64,000 nt of DNA, taken from assembly GCA_000469685.2 (NCBI GenBank), contig LS997563.1:40712468-40776467 (forward strand), read 5' to 3'. The stretch comes from Haemonchus contortus (lineage: Eukaryota; Nematoda; Chromadorea; Rhabditida; Trichostrongylidae). A model generated the notes under the pieces. The model had not been told where the DNA came from and ran no database searches. It saw only the letters and a program-made list of their open reading frames with translations. The translations under genes and the position numbers were made by a program. This document shows, piece after piece, positions 1 through 13,639 of this stretch. Position 1 is the stretch's first letter. Each line of letters begins with the position of its first letter.

Positions 1-1573
1 CTCTCAACAAATGCTGGAGAAGATATTCCTCAGCCCACCAAAGCCAGGCAAACAGAGCCGAGCCCTGGAGAATAACTCCACCATTACGACCTTCTCTCAG
101 TCTTCCTCCATATCTATGCAAACTCAAAGAACATGAGGGCCACTCGATAAGGAACTATGGGGCAGGAGATAAAACTTCATGAGATTCGCTCTGCATCCGA
201 CTACCTCTCAGAAGGGCATTGTTGTTTGAATGCGTATGTGGCTTATACAATAAATCCCGTGGACCGGCCTGAATATTAGTAGGTATTTTTATCCTAGCTA
301 ACGAGCCTGGGTCCAAACAACTGACCCTGAAGGAATGGAAAGCTTCGTTGACCTGGAGGGAATCAGAGCGACACTCGATTCTCAAACCTTGCATGTGATA
401 GTGTGCTTCTTACATCACACTTCCCCCTCCCCCCTTCCCTCCCCCCCCCCCCCTCCCGCACCCTTCCCTCCAAACTCAAGAACCCATCACGTTCATGAAA
501 TCAGAGCACGGCCCCGTTTGTAGCGAAATATGCGGCACAAGCTTGACAGTGATAGGAGATGCTTCAGAAAATTCAGCCAGTAACCGTTATGGTTCAACTG
601 TTACTATAAAATCGAGACACTAACTGTTCTTCAACTTCCTGGCGATTCCTCCTTCATGATGTCACGTTCCCCTCGATATTCACATGCATTCAAAGTTTTG
701 AAAAATGTTTTTGAATGAAAAGCTATATATCTGCTCTTCAAGAGCAACTGGAACGAGACAATCACATAGGTATGGAAGGGTAACATATGGCATGTTTTGC
801 ATATTGAATGGCCTATGTCACAGACCTTTTGGACTCATGAAGGCTATAAACTCTTCAGTGAGTATCAGAAAACACCAACGATTCGGTTCATCAATAGGTG
901 GCTACCGTACACCTGTAGTTTATTTTGTTATAGCAGAATGTATGAAAATTGTATGTGAATGAAGCTGTCGGTAGCGTATGAAGTTCGTTTGGCACAGTAC
1001 CAATTCTGGAAGGAGTAGTTTAGAGTGAGTTAGAACGAAGCCTGAGAGTCAGAATTTGGAGCGGTCTCACCCATATATAAAGATTTATTTATCGATTGAT
1101 CAATGAAATTTCTATCGTATTCACAGAGCAGCGTGCCATAAGTTCAAGTAAAATCTTTCAGTATGGACCTTCCCTATTTGAAGTTCTTGGAGTAGGGTGA
1201 TCCACTTCCCCTTAGAAATGCTCCTCTAGAAATTGGCGAATTACAAAATAAACTTGTCAGTCAAAATAAGTACCCGAGATTCTGTCCAGCCATATACAAA
1301 TTATGTCCAGACTTCCAAAATTGGTTTGAACATGAGAGGACAAGAGACTAAGGCTTTTTGGGAGAGGGCAGATTGCGAGACCTGATGTCGACAAAACGGG
1401 AGCGCACGTTGTGAAAGTATAGTCAGCGGGGTTTTTTTATGGCATACAGTAAAGCCAAAATCAAAGCAAAACGTAGCCTAAAACTTTACATGTGAACCTT
1501 ATGACTTTTTAGATCAAGTGTAATAATTTGTAGGTAATTTTTGAAGATCATCCTAATAAAACTTTGCTTACAG
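1..1573. other. Non-coding; presumed intron of the homeobox gene
   Basis: No exon with credible splice signals was found. The N-terminal part of the homeodomain is not here, so the upstream exon should lie outside the window. A run of 13 C occupies 441-453 inside a CT-rich tract, and a copy of a dispersed repeat lies at about 1230-1330. Confidence 0.5.
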
Positions 1574-1717
1574 GTTTGGTTCCAAAACCGACGCACGAAA
1601 TGGCGTAAGAAGGAAGCTGCCGACAATGCCCTCGGTAAACGTCAAGAAGATCTAAAATCTCCTCCCGAACAAATCCAAACTCTTCAAAACATACCATTCA
1701 TAACCTCCCCAAACTAA
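1574..1717 (+). CDS. Last coding exon of an NK-class homeobox transcription factor (Nkx6/cog-1-like)
   Basis: After a TTGCTTACAG acceptor the frame reads VWFQNRRTKWRKKEAADNAL, the third, DNA-binding helix of a homeodomain, then a short 27-residue tail ending in TAA at 1715-1717. The protein should be a nuclear, sequence-specific DNA-binding factor. An intron just before VWF in the homeodomain is common in homeobox genes. The TKWRKK core followed by xAA and a KRQED-like stretch resembles the Nkx6 family (nematode cog-1), but helices 1 and 2 are missing from the window, so the subclass is an inference. It could also be another NK-like or HOX-like factor. Only 47 residues are visible. The exon is phase 0 relative to the V codon. 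Confidence 0.85.
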   Translation, partial: VWFQNRRTKWRKKEAADNALGKRQEDLKSPPEQIQTLQNIPFITSPN

Positions 1718-3603
1718 AGCTCAATGCAAAGGGCCGTATACCAGCAACGTGGAACGCCAGTGCATTATCACCTTGAAACTTATCGTTACCAATTCGAATG
1801 TTGTAGGATCCTCTGTAATGTGTACATGTGTGAACCCCCTCAAGTGAAGGGGAAAATCAGTGGCGTGCGCACGTACGCTTACGCGGTGCGTGAAGAGTGA
1901 CGTCATATGAGCGCGGCGCGACCGCCTCGCATCCTCACGCTCCGCGTTCGCGCGCTGATGTGTTTTCTATGGCGTCCCTCGTCCATCACTCCGATACTTT
2001 GTAGTTTGAAGTCATGAACTCCTGCGATTGTACGTTCTCAATCCGTAGAAGTTACATTTGTGTGATATTACGATATATATTAGTTTGTTTATTTCCTAAT
2101 TTCTATGGTGACAGTTAGAGCCGTCGTTTTATTTTCAATACAGTAACTCATCCACATTTGGTCACCCATTCCTGTTATTTTGCCATTGTCTTGCCCGTCA
2201 CTATGGGTGAGTGGTCATGTTCCTCTTCGTCCATATGAGATATTCTTATGATATGATCCCATAAATGGTCCCATTTTGATTGTCATCAATGATAGTAATA
2301 CATTTGACAGGCCTTTCCAATGTCCCAGTCCGTGATCTCCGTTGTTTCTCTCCGTTCGTTTATTATTTTTGAGTCTGATTTCTTCGAACCCCCTTCTAAT
2401 CACTGTTGTACACAAATGTTATACAAAATTTTATTGTGTCTTAGTTTGTCATACAAAATAAGGATCGTGTGCTTAATAAATCCTTAAATGACATGACAAC
2501 AAGTTCGTCACTTATGGTTTCCGTCGGAGTTGGTGGGATCGGCTCGGAATGTCTCATAATATCTGGGGTTGAGGCAGTAGATAAGAATGATGTAATCCAA
2601 GGAACAACATTGATTTGGAAAATACTGTTATTTGAAATCTAAGTGTACAGTAGAACTGCTGTACATGAGTTTATTTGTTTATTTGTTTACACGCTACATA
2701 AGGTAGACATGAGAAATAAACAACAACACGCTATAAAACCTCTTACAACTATATGAAACTCAACATTTCTTCTTTACAAGCCGCTTAAAGTGCACATAAG
2801 CAGGGGAGAAAAGTACTACTTGCAATTCCAACGATATAAATCTAGAGCCTGCTCTACAGTTAAAATTGGGAGCTTCAAGTTGGTTCGAGGTGATGAGTCC
2901 TTCTGGGTTTGAGCTACTCTACCGAATATTACTCAAAAACGTCTTATTCATTTTTACTCTCAATCCTGACCCTGAACAATCGAGAATTCCCCAACTCAGG
3001 GAACGGAGGTCTCGATGGTGGGGAGAGGCCGGAATTTCTACAAAATTTAGCCCATTGAACAAAACACTATAACCCGGTCCCCTTTGGCGAGCAAAGTTGG
3101 AGAAGGGGAACGACGAGCTTACTATCACTTCAACTCTGAGATCGCACATCTGAATCACACAGATCCCCCCTTCCCCCTATTTCCCCTCCAGTCATAACCA
3201 AAATACAAAAGATCATGGAAATAGGAAAGGTGGTGCAATAGATCCAGTTTTGACTGGAAGGGCCATACTGATATGCTTTTTTTCAGTCGTACATCTGACC
3301 CTGACTGAATAAAACTGCAACTCGTACCCGAATTTTCGAAATTTTACGAGTTTCAGTCTTACCTTTGTGGGTTACAGCGTTGAGACGGTGAGCTCCATGT
3401 CTTCTCACTGGAAAGATTATTTGAGAAAGAAATCAGTTGTAGACTGAAATTGAAAAATATTAGTCCCTACCGTAATTCATCAATTCTCGTCTTTACACCC
3501 TGTTTGCAGTCGACTCATCAATTCGGTGTGCTTGTAAACGGGTGGTCCGATATCTGCTGAAGGTGATCCAACTACTTCTTTTTCCACAGGTGCCGTAAAG
3601 TAA
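1718..3603. other. 3' flank of the homeobox gene and intergenic DNA
   Basis: A possible AATAAA polyadenylation signal lies at 2475-2480. No convincing exon was recognised. The stretch is AT-rich with a local CG-rich patch near 1870-1950. Confidence 0.4.
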
Positions 3604-4102
3604 GACCAACGGAAGTTTTTACTGTCCAAGTCGTTTTTCAACGATGTGGAAGGGTTCTACGTTTTTCACCCGATCGCCGAAGTGACCTTCAACGCCGAGC
3701 TGAAACCCAAGTCAGCATTGGAGAACGAACGACTGTGGTAATGCTCTTTTCAGAGTAGAGGCTACTTAGCACCCGTTTGCTCTCGAGAAAGAAGTACCGC
3801 CAACATAGGACATCACCTAGCCGCTACTGAACTTTCGTAGAAAGCTGATTTATTCGAACATTGACCTGCTCTGCTTCTATTCCACACACGCTTTTGAACC
3901 CCACCTAATTCAACTTAAACTCAAACACAAACTATAAGAATTTCTCAAAAACAGCTCTCTACTCGTGATAAATTATGAACTTCTGCACTTCTACACTGAA
4001 GAATTGGAGTACGTACTTCACGACGAACCGAATCTGTCAGCTCCGCTATACATTCCAACCCGAATTCAAAGAGTGAATGGTACAGAAACTCGAAAGCCGT
4101 AA
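3604..4102 (+). CDS. Possible two-exon coding fragment, unidentified
   Basis: An open segment at 3604-3737 begins right after an in-frame TAA and contains GFYVFHPIAEVTF. It ends at a GTAATG donor in phase 2. A segment at 3955-4102 follows an AACAG acceptor, restores the frame, and runs through YELLHFYTEELEYVLHDEP to a TAA. Composition and phase agree with coding, but no family was recognised and there is no start codon. A further open frame at 4077-4289 overlaps in another phase, so this may be a decayed gene or transposon remnant. Confidence 0.25.
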
Positions 4103-4469
4103 AGCTGAGTTGCTCTGGAATGTCTTCAGAGAAATGCTGGCTAAAGTGCAGCTCCCCGATGAGTCATATGTTACTCAGCTTCCAACCTTAAATGACATTT
4201 CTGAAGTTTATCGCCGTAACAGCGTAATTAAAGTTGTTTTCGTAACAGACTTGCCTACCTGGTCACCAAACAAACCTCGGAAATTCTAGGATAATTATTC
4301 GTTACCGAAATAATCATTCTTGGGTACCACAGCAAGCTGGCTGCTTATTCCTTTTGATTTCTCAACCGTATAAAAAGTAAACAGTACTGTAAAGACTGCT
4401 CAGCGGAGACCATCCAATATAGTTTTTATCAGCTCACAATAAAATACTCGAAAATCACAAGTCATTATA

Positions 4470-4475
4470 TTTATT
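4470..4475 (-). promoter_or_regulatory. Candidate polyadenylation signal of the USP16-like gene
   Basis: AATAAA on the minus strand, about 130 bp past the stop codon at 4605. Confidence 0.4.
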
Positions 4476-4604
4476 AATAAGTTTTCTAATAAAACATCTA
4501 ACAATATCACACTCTCAAAGACTTTCGATTGACACCCGAACCTTGGGAGGTCGGAAATAGGGGCACGACAATATCTAAAGTCGCGATAATACGGACTAGA
4601 TCAC

Positions 4605-7600
4605 CTATAGCACCCGCTCATAGAAAAGAATGTATGCTTCAGCAGAAAGAACACGGTTTTCGTTAACAGCTAATACTTGACTATCACTACAATAGTACCA
4701 TTGTCCTTCATTATGCAAGTCTGATTCATCACAGAAGTCATCGATTGTAGTTCCATTCTGATACGATAATTTATCAGCACATGTAGTTCGTGCAAATTCC
4801 AGGAACACATGAGCCTAAACAATTTCTTTATCACCGAGCTGAATTTATAAGTTTGAAGGTCATTCCACAAGCGGAATATTCCGACCCGTTAGTTAGGTGG
4901 GCCGGCAGGAACAGGGGTGTCAACATTGGAACTCTACTTCCTATAAAGCGCAAGCCCGTCGAAGTGGTCCCTGCTCAGTTTCAAAGGGCAAGCCAAAGAT
5001 TTTCAATCAAATGATAACATGGGACTGAAATTGCAGAGTCGAAAATAGCACCGAAAGGGCACAGCAGCTGATAACAGCTGATATCATTGGATTCAACAAA
5101 TGTCAACAAGCGTAATTCGTCCAAGCGCCCCTTCGCTACGCCATAACTATGAGAAACGACGAGTAAAAATTGTTAAGAAGGAGGACCTAACTTCCTGTAA
5201 CTTCAACTAACTCTTTTTTCACTTTACTAGCAGGTCTCCTGCTTTAGCGTCAATACCGACATTGCGCCACCTGGGTGCAGGGCAGGAGGTAAAAGAATAA
5301 AATGGTCAAAAGGAAATATTCAGTATTCGCTCTCCTGAGAGGAAACCAGTAATGAGCCAAGGCAAAACAGCAGCCTTATGTTTTCAATGATTACAAAATT
5401 ACAAAACATCACGTACCTGCTTCAATCTATGCCTACTTTTTACATATGCAATATAGTGACCACCAGAAAGACTACCAGAATGAACAACTACACCGTATAA
5501 CGAGTAAAGCAATCGTTTCTCTCCGGGAGCCAGACGCTGCAACATCCATAATAGGTACAAATACTAGAGACATCAAAAACATACTGTAATTCTAACCTCC
5601 ACATTTCTACAACAGAACGGAGCCATATCGAACATCATAGGAAAAGAAACATGACCACTGAGCTTCCTCGTTGACGTTTTTCCTTTTAAAGCAACTATGA
5701 AAAACGATCAGAACTTCACGAACGAAACTCGCACGAAATTGGCAAAACGTCAAAAATTGGAAGACAAAGGATAATATCAACCTTTTTACCCTGAGAACCA
5801 CACTGCGAATGTCAACGAATATGAACATCATAAGATCTATGCTTTTAGACACGAACCAAAAGGGGAGCGAAGATATTACTTCATACCCGTCTGAGGTGTG
5901 GTCCAGTATCTTTTGAGACAATAAACGTTTAAGACTACAACGTTTAAGACACAGCAAAAAGCAGTCCAAAGTAAAAACAACAGCTCACCACACATTCCCT
6001 CTAACTGCTGGAATCTTTTCAGGTGAAGTGTGAGCACAGCCGGTGGCTCATAAATAAGGTAACGCTTCAGGGCACAAACACGCTTCTTTTGACTGCCGAC
6101 TGCTTTCATCTTAACAGTGTAAAGTCTTCTTTGATAAAAGCGAAATAGCTGGGAGGATTTTCCTTGTAACAGTACCTTTTTGTTTCGGGGAACACAGCAC
6201 TTTTCACATTCGTAAGCATTCAAGCCTTCCAACTGTTCTGGAGCTGTGAATTCGAGAAGGCAAGACCCTATGCTGCACACTCCATCAGTATACTCCTCAG
6301 GTGGACAAACCAAAACTTTCTGCAAACACTGTCAACTAGACTAATTCAAATAGACCTTGAAGACTACGTGGTAGGGCAAAATACGTTTTAAACAAGAAAC
6401 CATGCAGCCAAAATAAAACTTACCGTGAAATCCAATCTATTTACGCCAGCTGCCAATCGATCAATTTCATCATCAGAATAGCGATCATCATCATAGACAC
6501 CGCATGCTTCTCGAACGCCCACCATATCACCTTCAGAAGCCATATTTTGTTACATTTAATTCAACCTTGTAAGCTTACTTGTTTTTGTTTATCAATAAGT
6601 ACTTTTAAAAGGAAACTCTCACAAAAAGACGCCTAGTTTTACATTGTTAGGTAACAATTTCTCATCGAACAAAGTAGCGGCAATTACACCAATACGCTTT
6701 GAATAAATGGATATCTTGCGGCTATTTTCGTAATATTATTACCCCTTTCAAAAACATCTTAGCAAAGTAAATAGCATGGAATTGATATATAATTCATTCC
6801 AAGGAAGGTATCTCCAGGAATGAGATTTCTATTTTTGTTCTTATGATCATGAATGATTTTTTTGGACAAGTCAAATAATAACAAAGATATCTGATACCTT
6901 CGCGGATGTCGCCGTTTTTCCCTGACGTTATCCGTTTTCCTTGGCGACTTCTCTGAAAAGATATCGCATTAGCTATGTACATAAACAAAAAAAACTAGGC
7001 AAGTGAATGGGAAACGGCTAATCGTTCAAATTTCCGCACCTTCTTTCCCTTGCGGCCTTCAGCAATCGGAACTGCTGAACGGCTTGGCCGAAAACGTCCG
7101 AAACCATTCAGCGTCACTGGGATTGATAAGTCCAAAAACTAAAAGAAAGGTTGCAGTTACCGAAATTGGAAATTAAAATGAAAATGAACTAAGGTAAATG
7201 ACAAATTCTAGGCTAATCGTCATATGAGGATGTCATGAAACCCCGTCTTTTCACAAATAAGGAATAGCAAAGGCGAGAAAGACAAAAAAGATCTTCAGAT
7301 ATCCATCAGCGATAGAATTGGGTGGAGAAACTTACTGAATACCACCAAGACAGCAAATGACACCAAAAACACCAAACTCGAGCTCATCAATTCATAAAAA
7401 CCCTATCGAAAACAACCTACGACAGAAATAAAGGGCGAAAATGACTTCAAAGGCAAAAGAGAAGCCCGGAGGAGGGAAAGAAACAGAGACCATGGGAACA
7501 GAGACCATTTCGCTATTACAAGAGAAACGAACTCATCTCACCTGTTCATGACGCTCGCTTACATGACCACATTCAGAGCAAAGAATAGTTTGTAGTAGTG

Positions 7601-10090
7601 TGCCACCAAACACCATGTCCAACAGAGGACGTCCAGCAGCTTGAAGGTAGCCTGAGAACAATAAAACCATCTTTATAATCATCACCATTTGCAATGGATA
7701 AACATCAAGAGGCTATCATAAGCGAACGAAACATTTCCAAACCAAACCTTTGGCCAGTTTGACCGTTTTCGGGTCGACAAGTTTTTTATTCACTTTTGGA
7801 GAGACCCCGAAGTAGGACGAGATGCCGCTTTTGTACCGCTCCAATTCTTCACTCCGTAAACCGTCCAACAAATACCTACATGGTTCAATCTTTTGAACAA
7901 ACGCAAGTTAGAAAAAGAAAAGCAAAGAAGCAGAGAGTGACAAGTAGAATGGGAGCACCTGAGAAGTTCGTGTGCATCCTGCTGTTGATACCCTTTGAAA
8001 CGAGGGGTTTTGCACGATATTTGCGAAAACACTGGGCCAGGAGAAGGAGTAGCGCCACAGTGAAATTCAGCAATAAACCCACGAAGGACTGAATTCAGTG
8101 GCGTAGCTTCAGAAGGAACGCTTATAGTGGCTGGCTGGAAATTCGCTAGTCGAATCGCTCGAATTGAATTAAAATACTAGGAAGTAGGACTATAATTACC
8201 TCAAGTTCGACTTTCTCTTCATTTACGATGACTGTTTGCGGCTCTCGAAATTGTAGGGAAGAGACTTTACCAAATCGTAGAAAATAGTAAGTGAGGTGAT
8301 GAGTGTGCATCATACACTGCATAACACTATTGAAAAAGCAAGTGTTCCCCAAGTTTACAAGGCCCTAAAATAGTAGATTAAGCAAGTGGAGCAAGCGGTC
8401 CCGTCCAAAATCATCCGAAAACCTCGACATGGAAGCAAAGAATATCTCGACACATTCTCAATAAACTTTTTCGAAATAAATACCTTTGCCGGAATCATAT
8501 ACTCAGTAGAGAAAGTTCCACGCTTTCTTTCAAGGTCTTTAGAGTCTATTTTCTTCGAATTAGTGAGTGGTACGTTAGTGCTATCTTGTGTAGAACGAGT
8601 ATGCTGCAAAAGAAAACGAAGAAATTATGGTTTCTGGAAGAACAAAATCAGCTTAATTACCTTCAAGTCCTGCTCGAGTTCATCAGGAGATAATTTGGCG
8701 TCCATCGCCTTCCCATTTGTTTTTGGTTCAGCTTTGGTTTTTACGAATGATCTTAAGAAAATGGATAGTATCCATATTTCTGCTAAAAACACAAACCTTA
8801 CCTATATTCATTACAAAACAATCTAACGAGATCTTGAGGGGCATCCATAGGGGCGAGTATCAGGTCACAAGCCTCACACCTTCAAAGAGATTCACAGCTA
8901 GGATCAAAAATCTGTTTTTATTTTAATGAATTGATTCACATAAGTAATGAAGTCGCAAAAAAATAATTTGTCATGGGAGAAAACATTAGACGGAAGTGAG
9001 TCCCATCGCTTTTTAGAGGCATAAATTCCAGACTTTGAAGGTTTCATCATTATGCCTCTCAACAAAAAAACACTGTCGAAAAGGAATATTTTTGGAGGAC
9101 CAAAAATTACCAAATGGGTCCCTATATTAACAGTGACTGAAACGCCTAGAAGAATCGGTACCCGTCCGTATCATGCTAGTTTCTGTAGATAACGCGATTC
9201 GGAAAGCATACTGGTTATGCAAATATGATAGAGGTGGCGTAATGACTAAAGGCATTGCCACTTTTACAGAAGGGTGACTCGAATCTTATTGAACTCTGCC
9301 CACATGTTGTCTTCACACACGGAGCAGATCTAGCTGAAAGCAGACACCAAATATAGGTGCAACTTTTAGGCGGAAAGTTTTTTTCCCAATAGAAAGTTCC
9401 CAAACGGTCCTCATTCACTGATTTCAGTATTACTACGAGGAGGGAACCCATGTGCTAAAAAAATCTAAGTAAAGCAACAGTTCCCAATCAAATCAGTTTG
9501 GCTTATCAATCAACAGCATTTCCTAAGAAGAAGGGCTATATCAGAGCTGGCTGAAGGGCAAACCCATAGCAACAAAGAAACTATAAACACTTGTTGTATT
9601 CCTATATAACAGGATGAAAGAAATGATGATGATACCTAATTTGGCAGCTTTCGAGATTAAGTAAAAGAGGATGTTTCTCTCCAGTACGAGGAGCCTCACA
9701 GTGTTTCTTAGCATGAGTAGCACAGGTAAGACAACCGCATGAAACACAAATGAACACCTCTGCCTAAAATATAGCCTTGGACTATTAGAAAGTAATTAAT
9801 TGGAAAGCACAGTAACCTCTGATGTAAAAGTCAACTTACTTTAACATTCTCTGGAATGGTTCCATTCTTAGGATTTCGTTCACATTCTTCACACAGCCGC
9901 TTGCAAGATTTGAGCTTTTTCCGAACCTCCTTTAAAAATTTTTTTCTGCTTCAACAACGACCAATTCTTTAAATATGCACTCGTCTGAACAAACTATAGG
10001 AGAGGATACCTTGGCTTTGAATAGGCTCTTCTTGGCCCTATGTTCGCAAGTGGCCAGAACGCCAGAGGTGGCTCCATCCTCGGCAGTCAT
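4605..10090 (-). CDS. USP16: Ubiquitin carboxyl-terminal hydrolase, USP16/USP45 type (zf-UBP plus USP domain)
   Basis: Cysteine protease predicted to remove ubiquitin from proteins; vertebrate USP16 acts on histone H2A. Seventeen exons keep phase throughout: 10010-10090, 9840-9929, 9636-9763, 8802-8879, 8661-8751, 8484-8603, 8200-8364, 7959-8134, 7748-7875, 7542-7651, 7040-7138, 6898-6952, 6424-6530, 5989-6328, 5597-5682, 5417-5536, 4605-4814. They give about 727 aa (human USP16 is 823). The N-terminus has a zf-UBP finger ([27 protein letters not shown]). The Cys box reads [15 protein letters not shown] in the 8200 exon, followed by [12 protein letters not shown], the zinc-binding [16 protein letters not shown], the His box SGGHYIAYV and the terminal ILFYERVL. 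Catalytic Cys and His are present. USP16 and USP45 cannot be separated here. The exon starts at 6328 and 6530 have alternatives (6319 for the first). Confidence 0.95.
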
Positions 10091-13016
10091 TATGTGCCTG
10101 GTATAGCTACGGTTAAAGCACATTAGTTGAAAAAAAGATAACGAAATCATAACTTCATGAAAAAGTTTCGACCTAACGAGTTAATGATGACGACGATAAG
10201 ATAATGACCATGATATACTGGGGAGTTAGCAATCTTTACCTTTATTAAAGCGGTGGTAATGTCCCCCGAACTTGAAGAACAGAATCGTTTTCATATGATT
10301 CCCAATATAACGTATGGAGAACCTATCATTGACCATTAACTTTGTACAGCTTCAGAGGATTCTTCCCAAGGCTAATGGATCCAGTAGACAAAGATTTCGC
10401 ACTTGATATAAGCCAAAGTGTTCCATATAACACCAATAAATGAATTTGAATAAAAATAACCCCACACACATGTGCGAAACTGAATGGCTCCAATATATTC
10501 GTGGGAATTTGGATGGAGCCTTGCACAAGAGCAAACCTTTTCCCGCACATGCGTCACGTATTTTCTGAATAGAGCGCGTTAATTGAATAGGAACAACTTT
10601 CTATTCATGGCACGATCGTATTCCATTCTAAAGAGTACTAGTTTCCTTTGGCTTCCACCAAACAGCGTTCCAATGCCACTATTGAAGATACTGTTTTTAT
10701 TTTCAATTGTATTGACTTGGTATGAGTAAGGGATTAAGTGGGTGCCGCGAAACACGCTGTAAGAAAGCTTTTCATAAATGTAACCATAAATGCTAAGGTC
10801 GTAAGGGGAGGGAATGACCACGCTACTTTTCTTCTCGGCTTCTGTTCGTTCTCCTTTGAAGACAACGCAGTGACGTCTGATAATCGTACTCATGACGACA
10901 ACCTTTCCCAGAATATAGTCCCGTATTTTCTTCCTATTTACTATGCAGGAGAAAGGAAGTTCCCATCAAATGTAACATCCATGCGAGGATAAAAGATCCT
11001 GAACATGTAGTGGGGGATCTGTGCGATTCTCCCACTTCGTTTCCTTCACGTCACTAGTCACTACTACACCGCTCACTTACTGACAGTTCAGAGATATGAA
11101 TGATCTTTTGTTGGATATACACTTCAACATAATATCGTAGAAGGTCTCATTTCTAGTCTGTTGTACTCGAGCTGAGGGCGAGTTTTCAACTCATCCGTTA
11201 TTTGAGGGAGGTACGAGTTGTCTTGTTTCCTACCCCTTCCTTTGACGTCCACAAGGAGGCCTCAGTGATTCCAGTAGAACCGAGGATGTGGAGGCCAGAA
11301 TACTTTGGTATCTAGCAGGAGCTAGTCGACTAGTTCTGTCATAGGGGAGGTGTTTCCGAGTAGCCCAGTACGAGCCTCCCATTCTCCTAAACTATATTGT
11401 TACTATGTACATGGGTTAGCCGTTATCAACGACGGGAAGCACCCTGATTGTGGAAGTTACAGTCAGATGGGAAGCCAGATGTGCAAGACGGTTTGGGAGC
11501 CATCGATGGACAACTGTGGCTATTGGGTTCTCAGAGCTCAGCGAAATACACCTTCAGCTCTTAAAATACGATTCACAAACTTTTTTTTGAAAACTGAGGG
11601 AATATGAGCTCTACATCCTTTGAGCAAATAGAGTCCGCCGAGCCACATTGGGTGCATTGATCGTGAAAGAGGAGATATCATCGGCCCTTGAGCACTGCGA
11701 CGAACTAGATGGACCGCTTTTATGACAGGCATACACTCAACTGGGTAGTCTGAATGTATCGCTCAACTCGTTGTGAGACAGTGCTTCGAATATAGAGATA
11801 AGAGCTTGACACTAAGGAGGGATTGCATTCTTCGAAGAGCCCGCGACTGGTAGAAGATGGCGAAGTGGGCGATGATACTCGCACGTGATCGACACTATAA
11901 ACGCTTTTTACATTCTAGTTTTACAAATCAGTCCTGCTCATCAGTCGATATGCGTCCATTGCAGGTACTCAGGATTATAAATAACTCGGCGGTGATTTGT
12001 ATCCAAACTCATTAAAAGTATGAACAAGATCTACTTGAAGGTGGGAAAACTTTCTAACTTTACAGATCACAGATGAAGTTTCATAAGTTTTTCGTAGAAT
12101 CGTCGTAACATACGACACAAGTAGGAGCAGCTCAAAGTGAAAGTAAGAAACACTGATAGCAGGTGATTAAAAGTGATATCGGGTGGTAAAGAAGACAATC
12201 ATCTAAAGACTCACAAAGCATAGAAAAGCGTGGTCTTCCAAAGGTACGGTAATGTAATGGGATAGTTAAGGGCTACATTTTATAGGCCGCTGGAAAGATA
12301 GGGATAGTGGAGGAGACCAAGTTGGAACCAGCATTTGAGCAAGGAATAAAAAAAGTCGAAACATATAGACTGGCAGTTGATTGTGTGTTGGATGGACTCG
12401 AAGCAATAATGCAGGTATAAAGACAAAATCAAGTATCGGCATTTGTAAAGAGGCCATCTGGAAAACTATTCTTCAGCCGAATCATAAAATAGTGGAAACA
12501 GGAGCGATTGTCGCTCCACCTGGACAAAATCCTCACGAACTAATGGCTACTGCATGCACAAAAATGAAGCGATTCCTAGGCAACAACGAGCAGGTATGTA
12601 GAAATAGGAATAACATGGAAGTTAACCAGCCAGCATGCCTTCTTTCGGACCTACTTTGAAGGCTCTCAGTGATTTTCGAAACGCATAAGCTTCTGAGTCA
12701 GATTTGCGATTGAGGCTATAGGCAAGTAGAGGGCGCAATAGAGCTATAGGCATGGTCAAGAAGGTGTTAGAAGACGGCAGAACTGCATTTTGATTCCGAA
12801 TCGGTCTGAATGAGACTCTTTCTCAACATTGGGCGGCGCTAGAACCCAAGGGAGGGGTTGCCGAAATTGCGAGCCCATAATGGTGCCAGAAGGCTTCTGA
12901 GCTAGGGAAGTATAGTTCCTCACCGAAGCATTAGGAGGTGTCGCGCCGTCGGGAGCGTCCCGCCGAGGCCAATCCGCATCGGTGGTTGCTCGGCAGGGCG
13001 TCCCCGGCGGTGCGGC
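10091..13016. other. Intergenic, repeat-like, no recognised gene
   Basis: This is the upstream flank of the USP gene. Open frames such as 11350-11607 (+) have no usable splice context. 12756-13016 is unusually GC-rich and resembles decayed retroelement sequence. Nothing else was recognised. Confidence 0.4.
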
Positions 13017-13204
13017 TAGGTGACCAGGGTCTTCTGCCCGCTCGCCATGCTCGTATTCAACTGCCACACGGACTTGGTAGGCCTAGGGCTGCCCCAGTCT
13101 CCCTTGCAGGCTCCTAAGTGGATGGTACTGCCTCCGCAGTACGCTACGGGGTTGCTGGCCCAGTGCCGAGCTCCCTCGGACACTGGGCAAGGGGGTTCCA
13201 CCAT
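13017..13204 (-). CDS. Orphan coding-type segment, Cys/Trp/Gly-rich, unidentified
   Basis: A GC-rich minus-strand frame of about 62 codons carries HWASNPVAYCGG, HLGACKGDWG and KSVWQLNTS, with a stop at 13017-13019. Codons are strongly C/G-ending, unlike the AT-rich surroundings. It lies 225 bp from a similar stop-terminated segment at 13429 and 1.2 kb from one at 14413, all on the minus strand. It may be a terminal exon or part of a retroelement; no function can be given. Confidence 0.3.
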
Positions 13205-13428
13205 GGCCTACGTGGTTATTCTGCTAGCTACGAATAACTGCGATACGACCGATGTTACTGACACCCTACGTATAACCAGCACACTTATACGATATACATT
13301 TTATGAATACTACGTCGATACGATATGAATTGTAATACGAATAAATGGATAAAAATACTATGAGAATACTGTGAGCAATTACTATGGAAAAGTACTATAA
13401 ATGAAAAGCAAGAAAATATATACATGAA

Positions 13429-13592
13429 TTAAACCACACTATAACCTACGGTCTGGGGGTACGATCCGATCTCAAGCTCATCCATGTCCCATCCAAGCCT
13501 TCCCACCACCTTTTGGGCTACGCTGCATCCGGGTCCTTGATAGCAGTGGACCATCTTCCAGTTGTTCCATTCGACTTCGATCCAGGCAGCTT
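13429..13592 (-). CDS. Orphan terminal-exon-like segment, unidentified
   Basis: The minus-strand frame reads WIEVEWNNWKMVHCYQGPGC, then RLGWDMDELEIGSYPQTV, and ends in TAA at 13429-13431. An in-frame TGA bounds it upstream near 13600. Codon use is C/G-ending. It shares a W-, G- and C-rich flavour with the segments at 13017 and 14413. The acceptor is uncertain. Confidence 0.3.
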
Positions 13593-13639
13593 GTCACCAC
13601 TTTAGAGATGGCATACGAGTAGTGCTGAGAGCCCATCGG

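Noticed and set aside
7796..8092. 98-codon plus-strand frame
   Set aside because: Antisense shadow of two USP exons (7748-7875 and 7959-8134).
10352..10557. Three overlapping minus-strand frames just upstream of the USP gene
   Set aside because: Same DNA open in all frames, no codon bias and no splice sites; chance.
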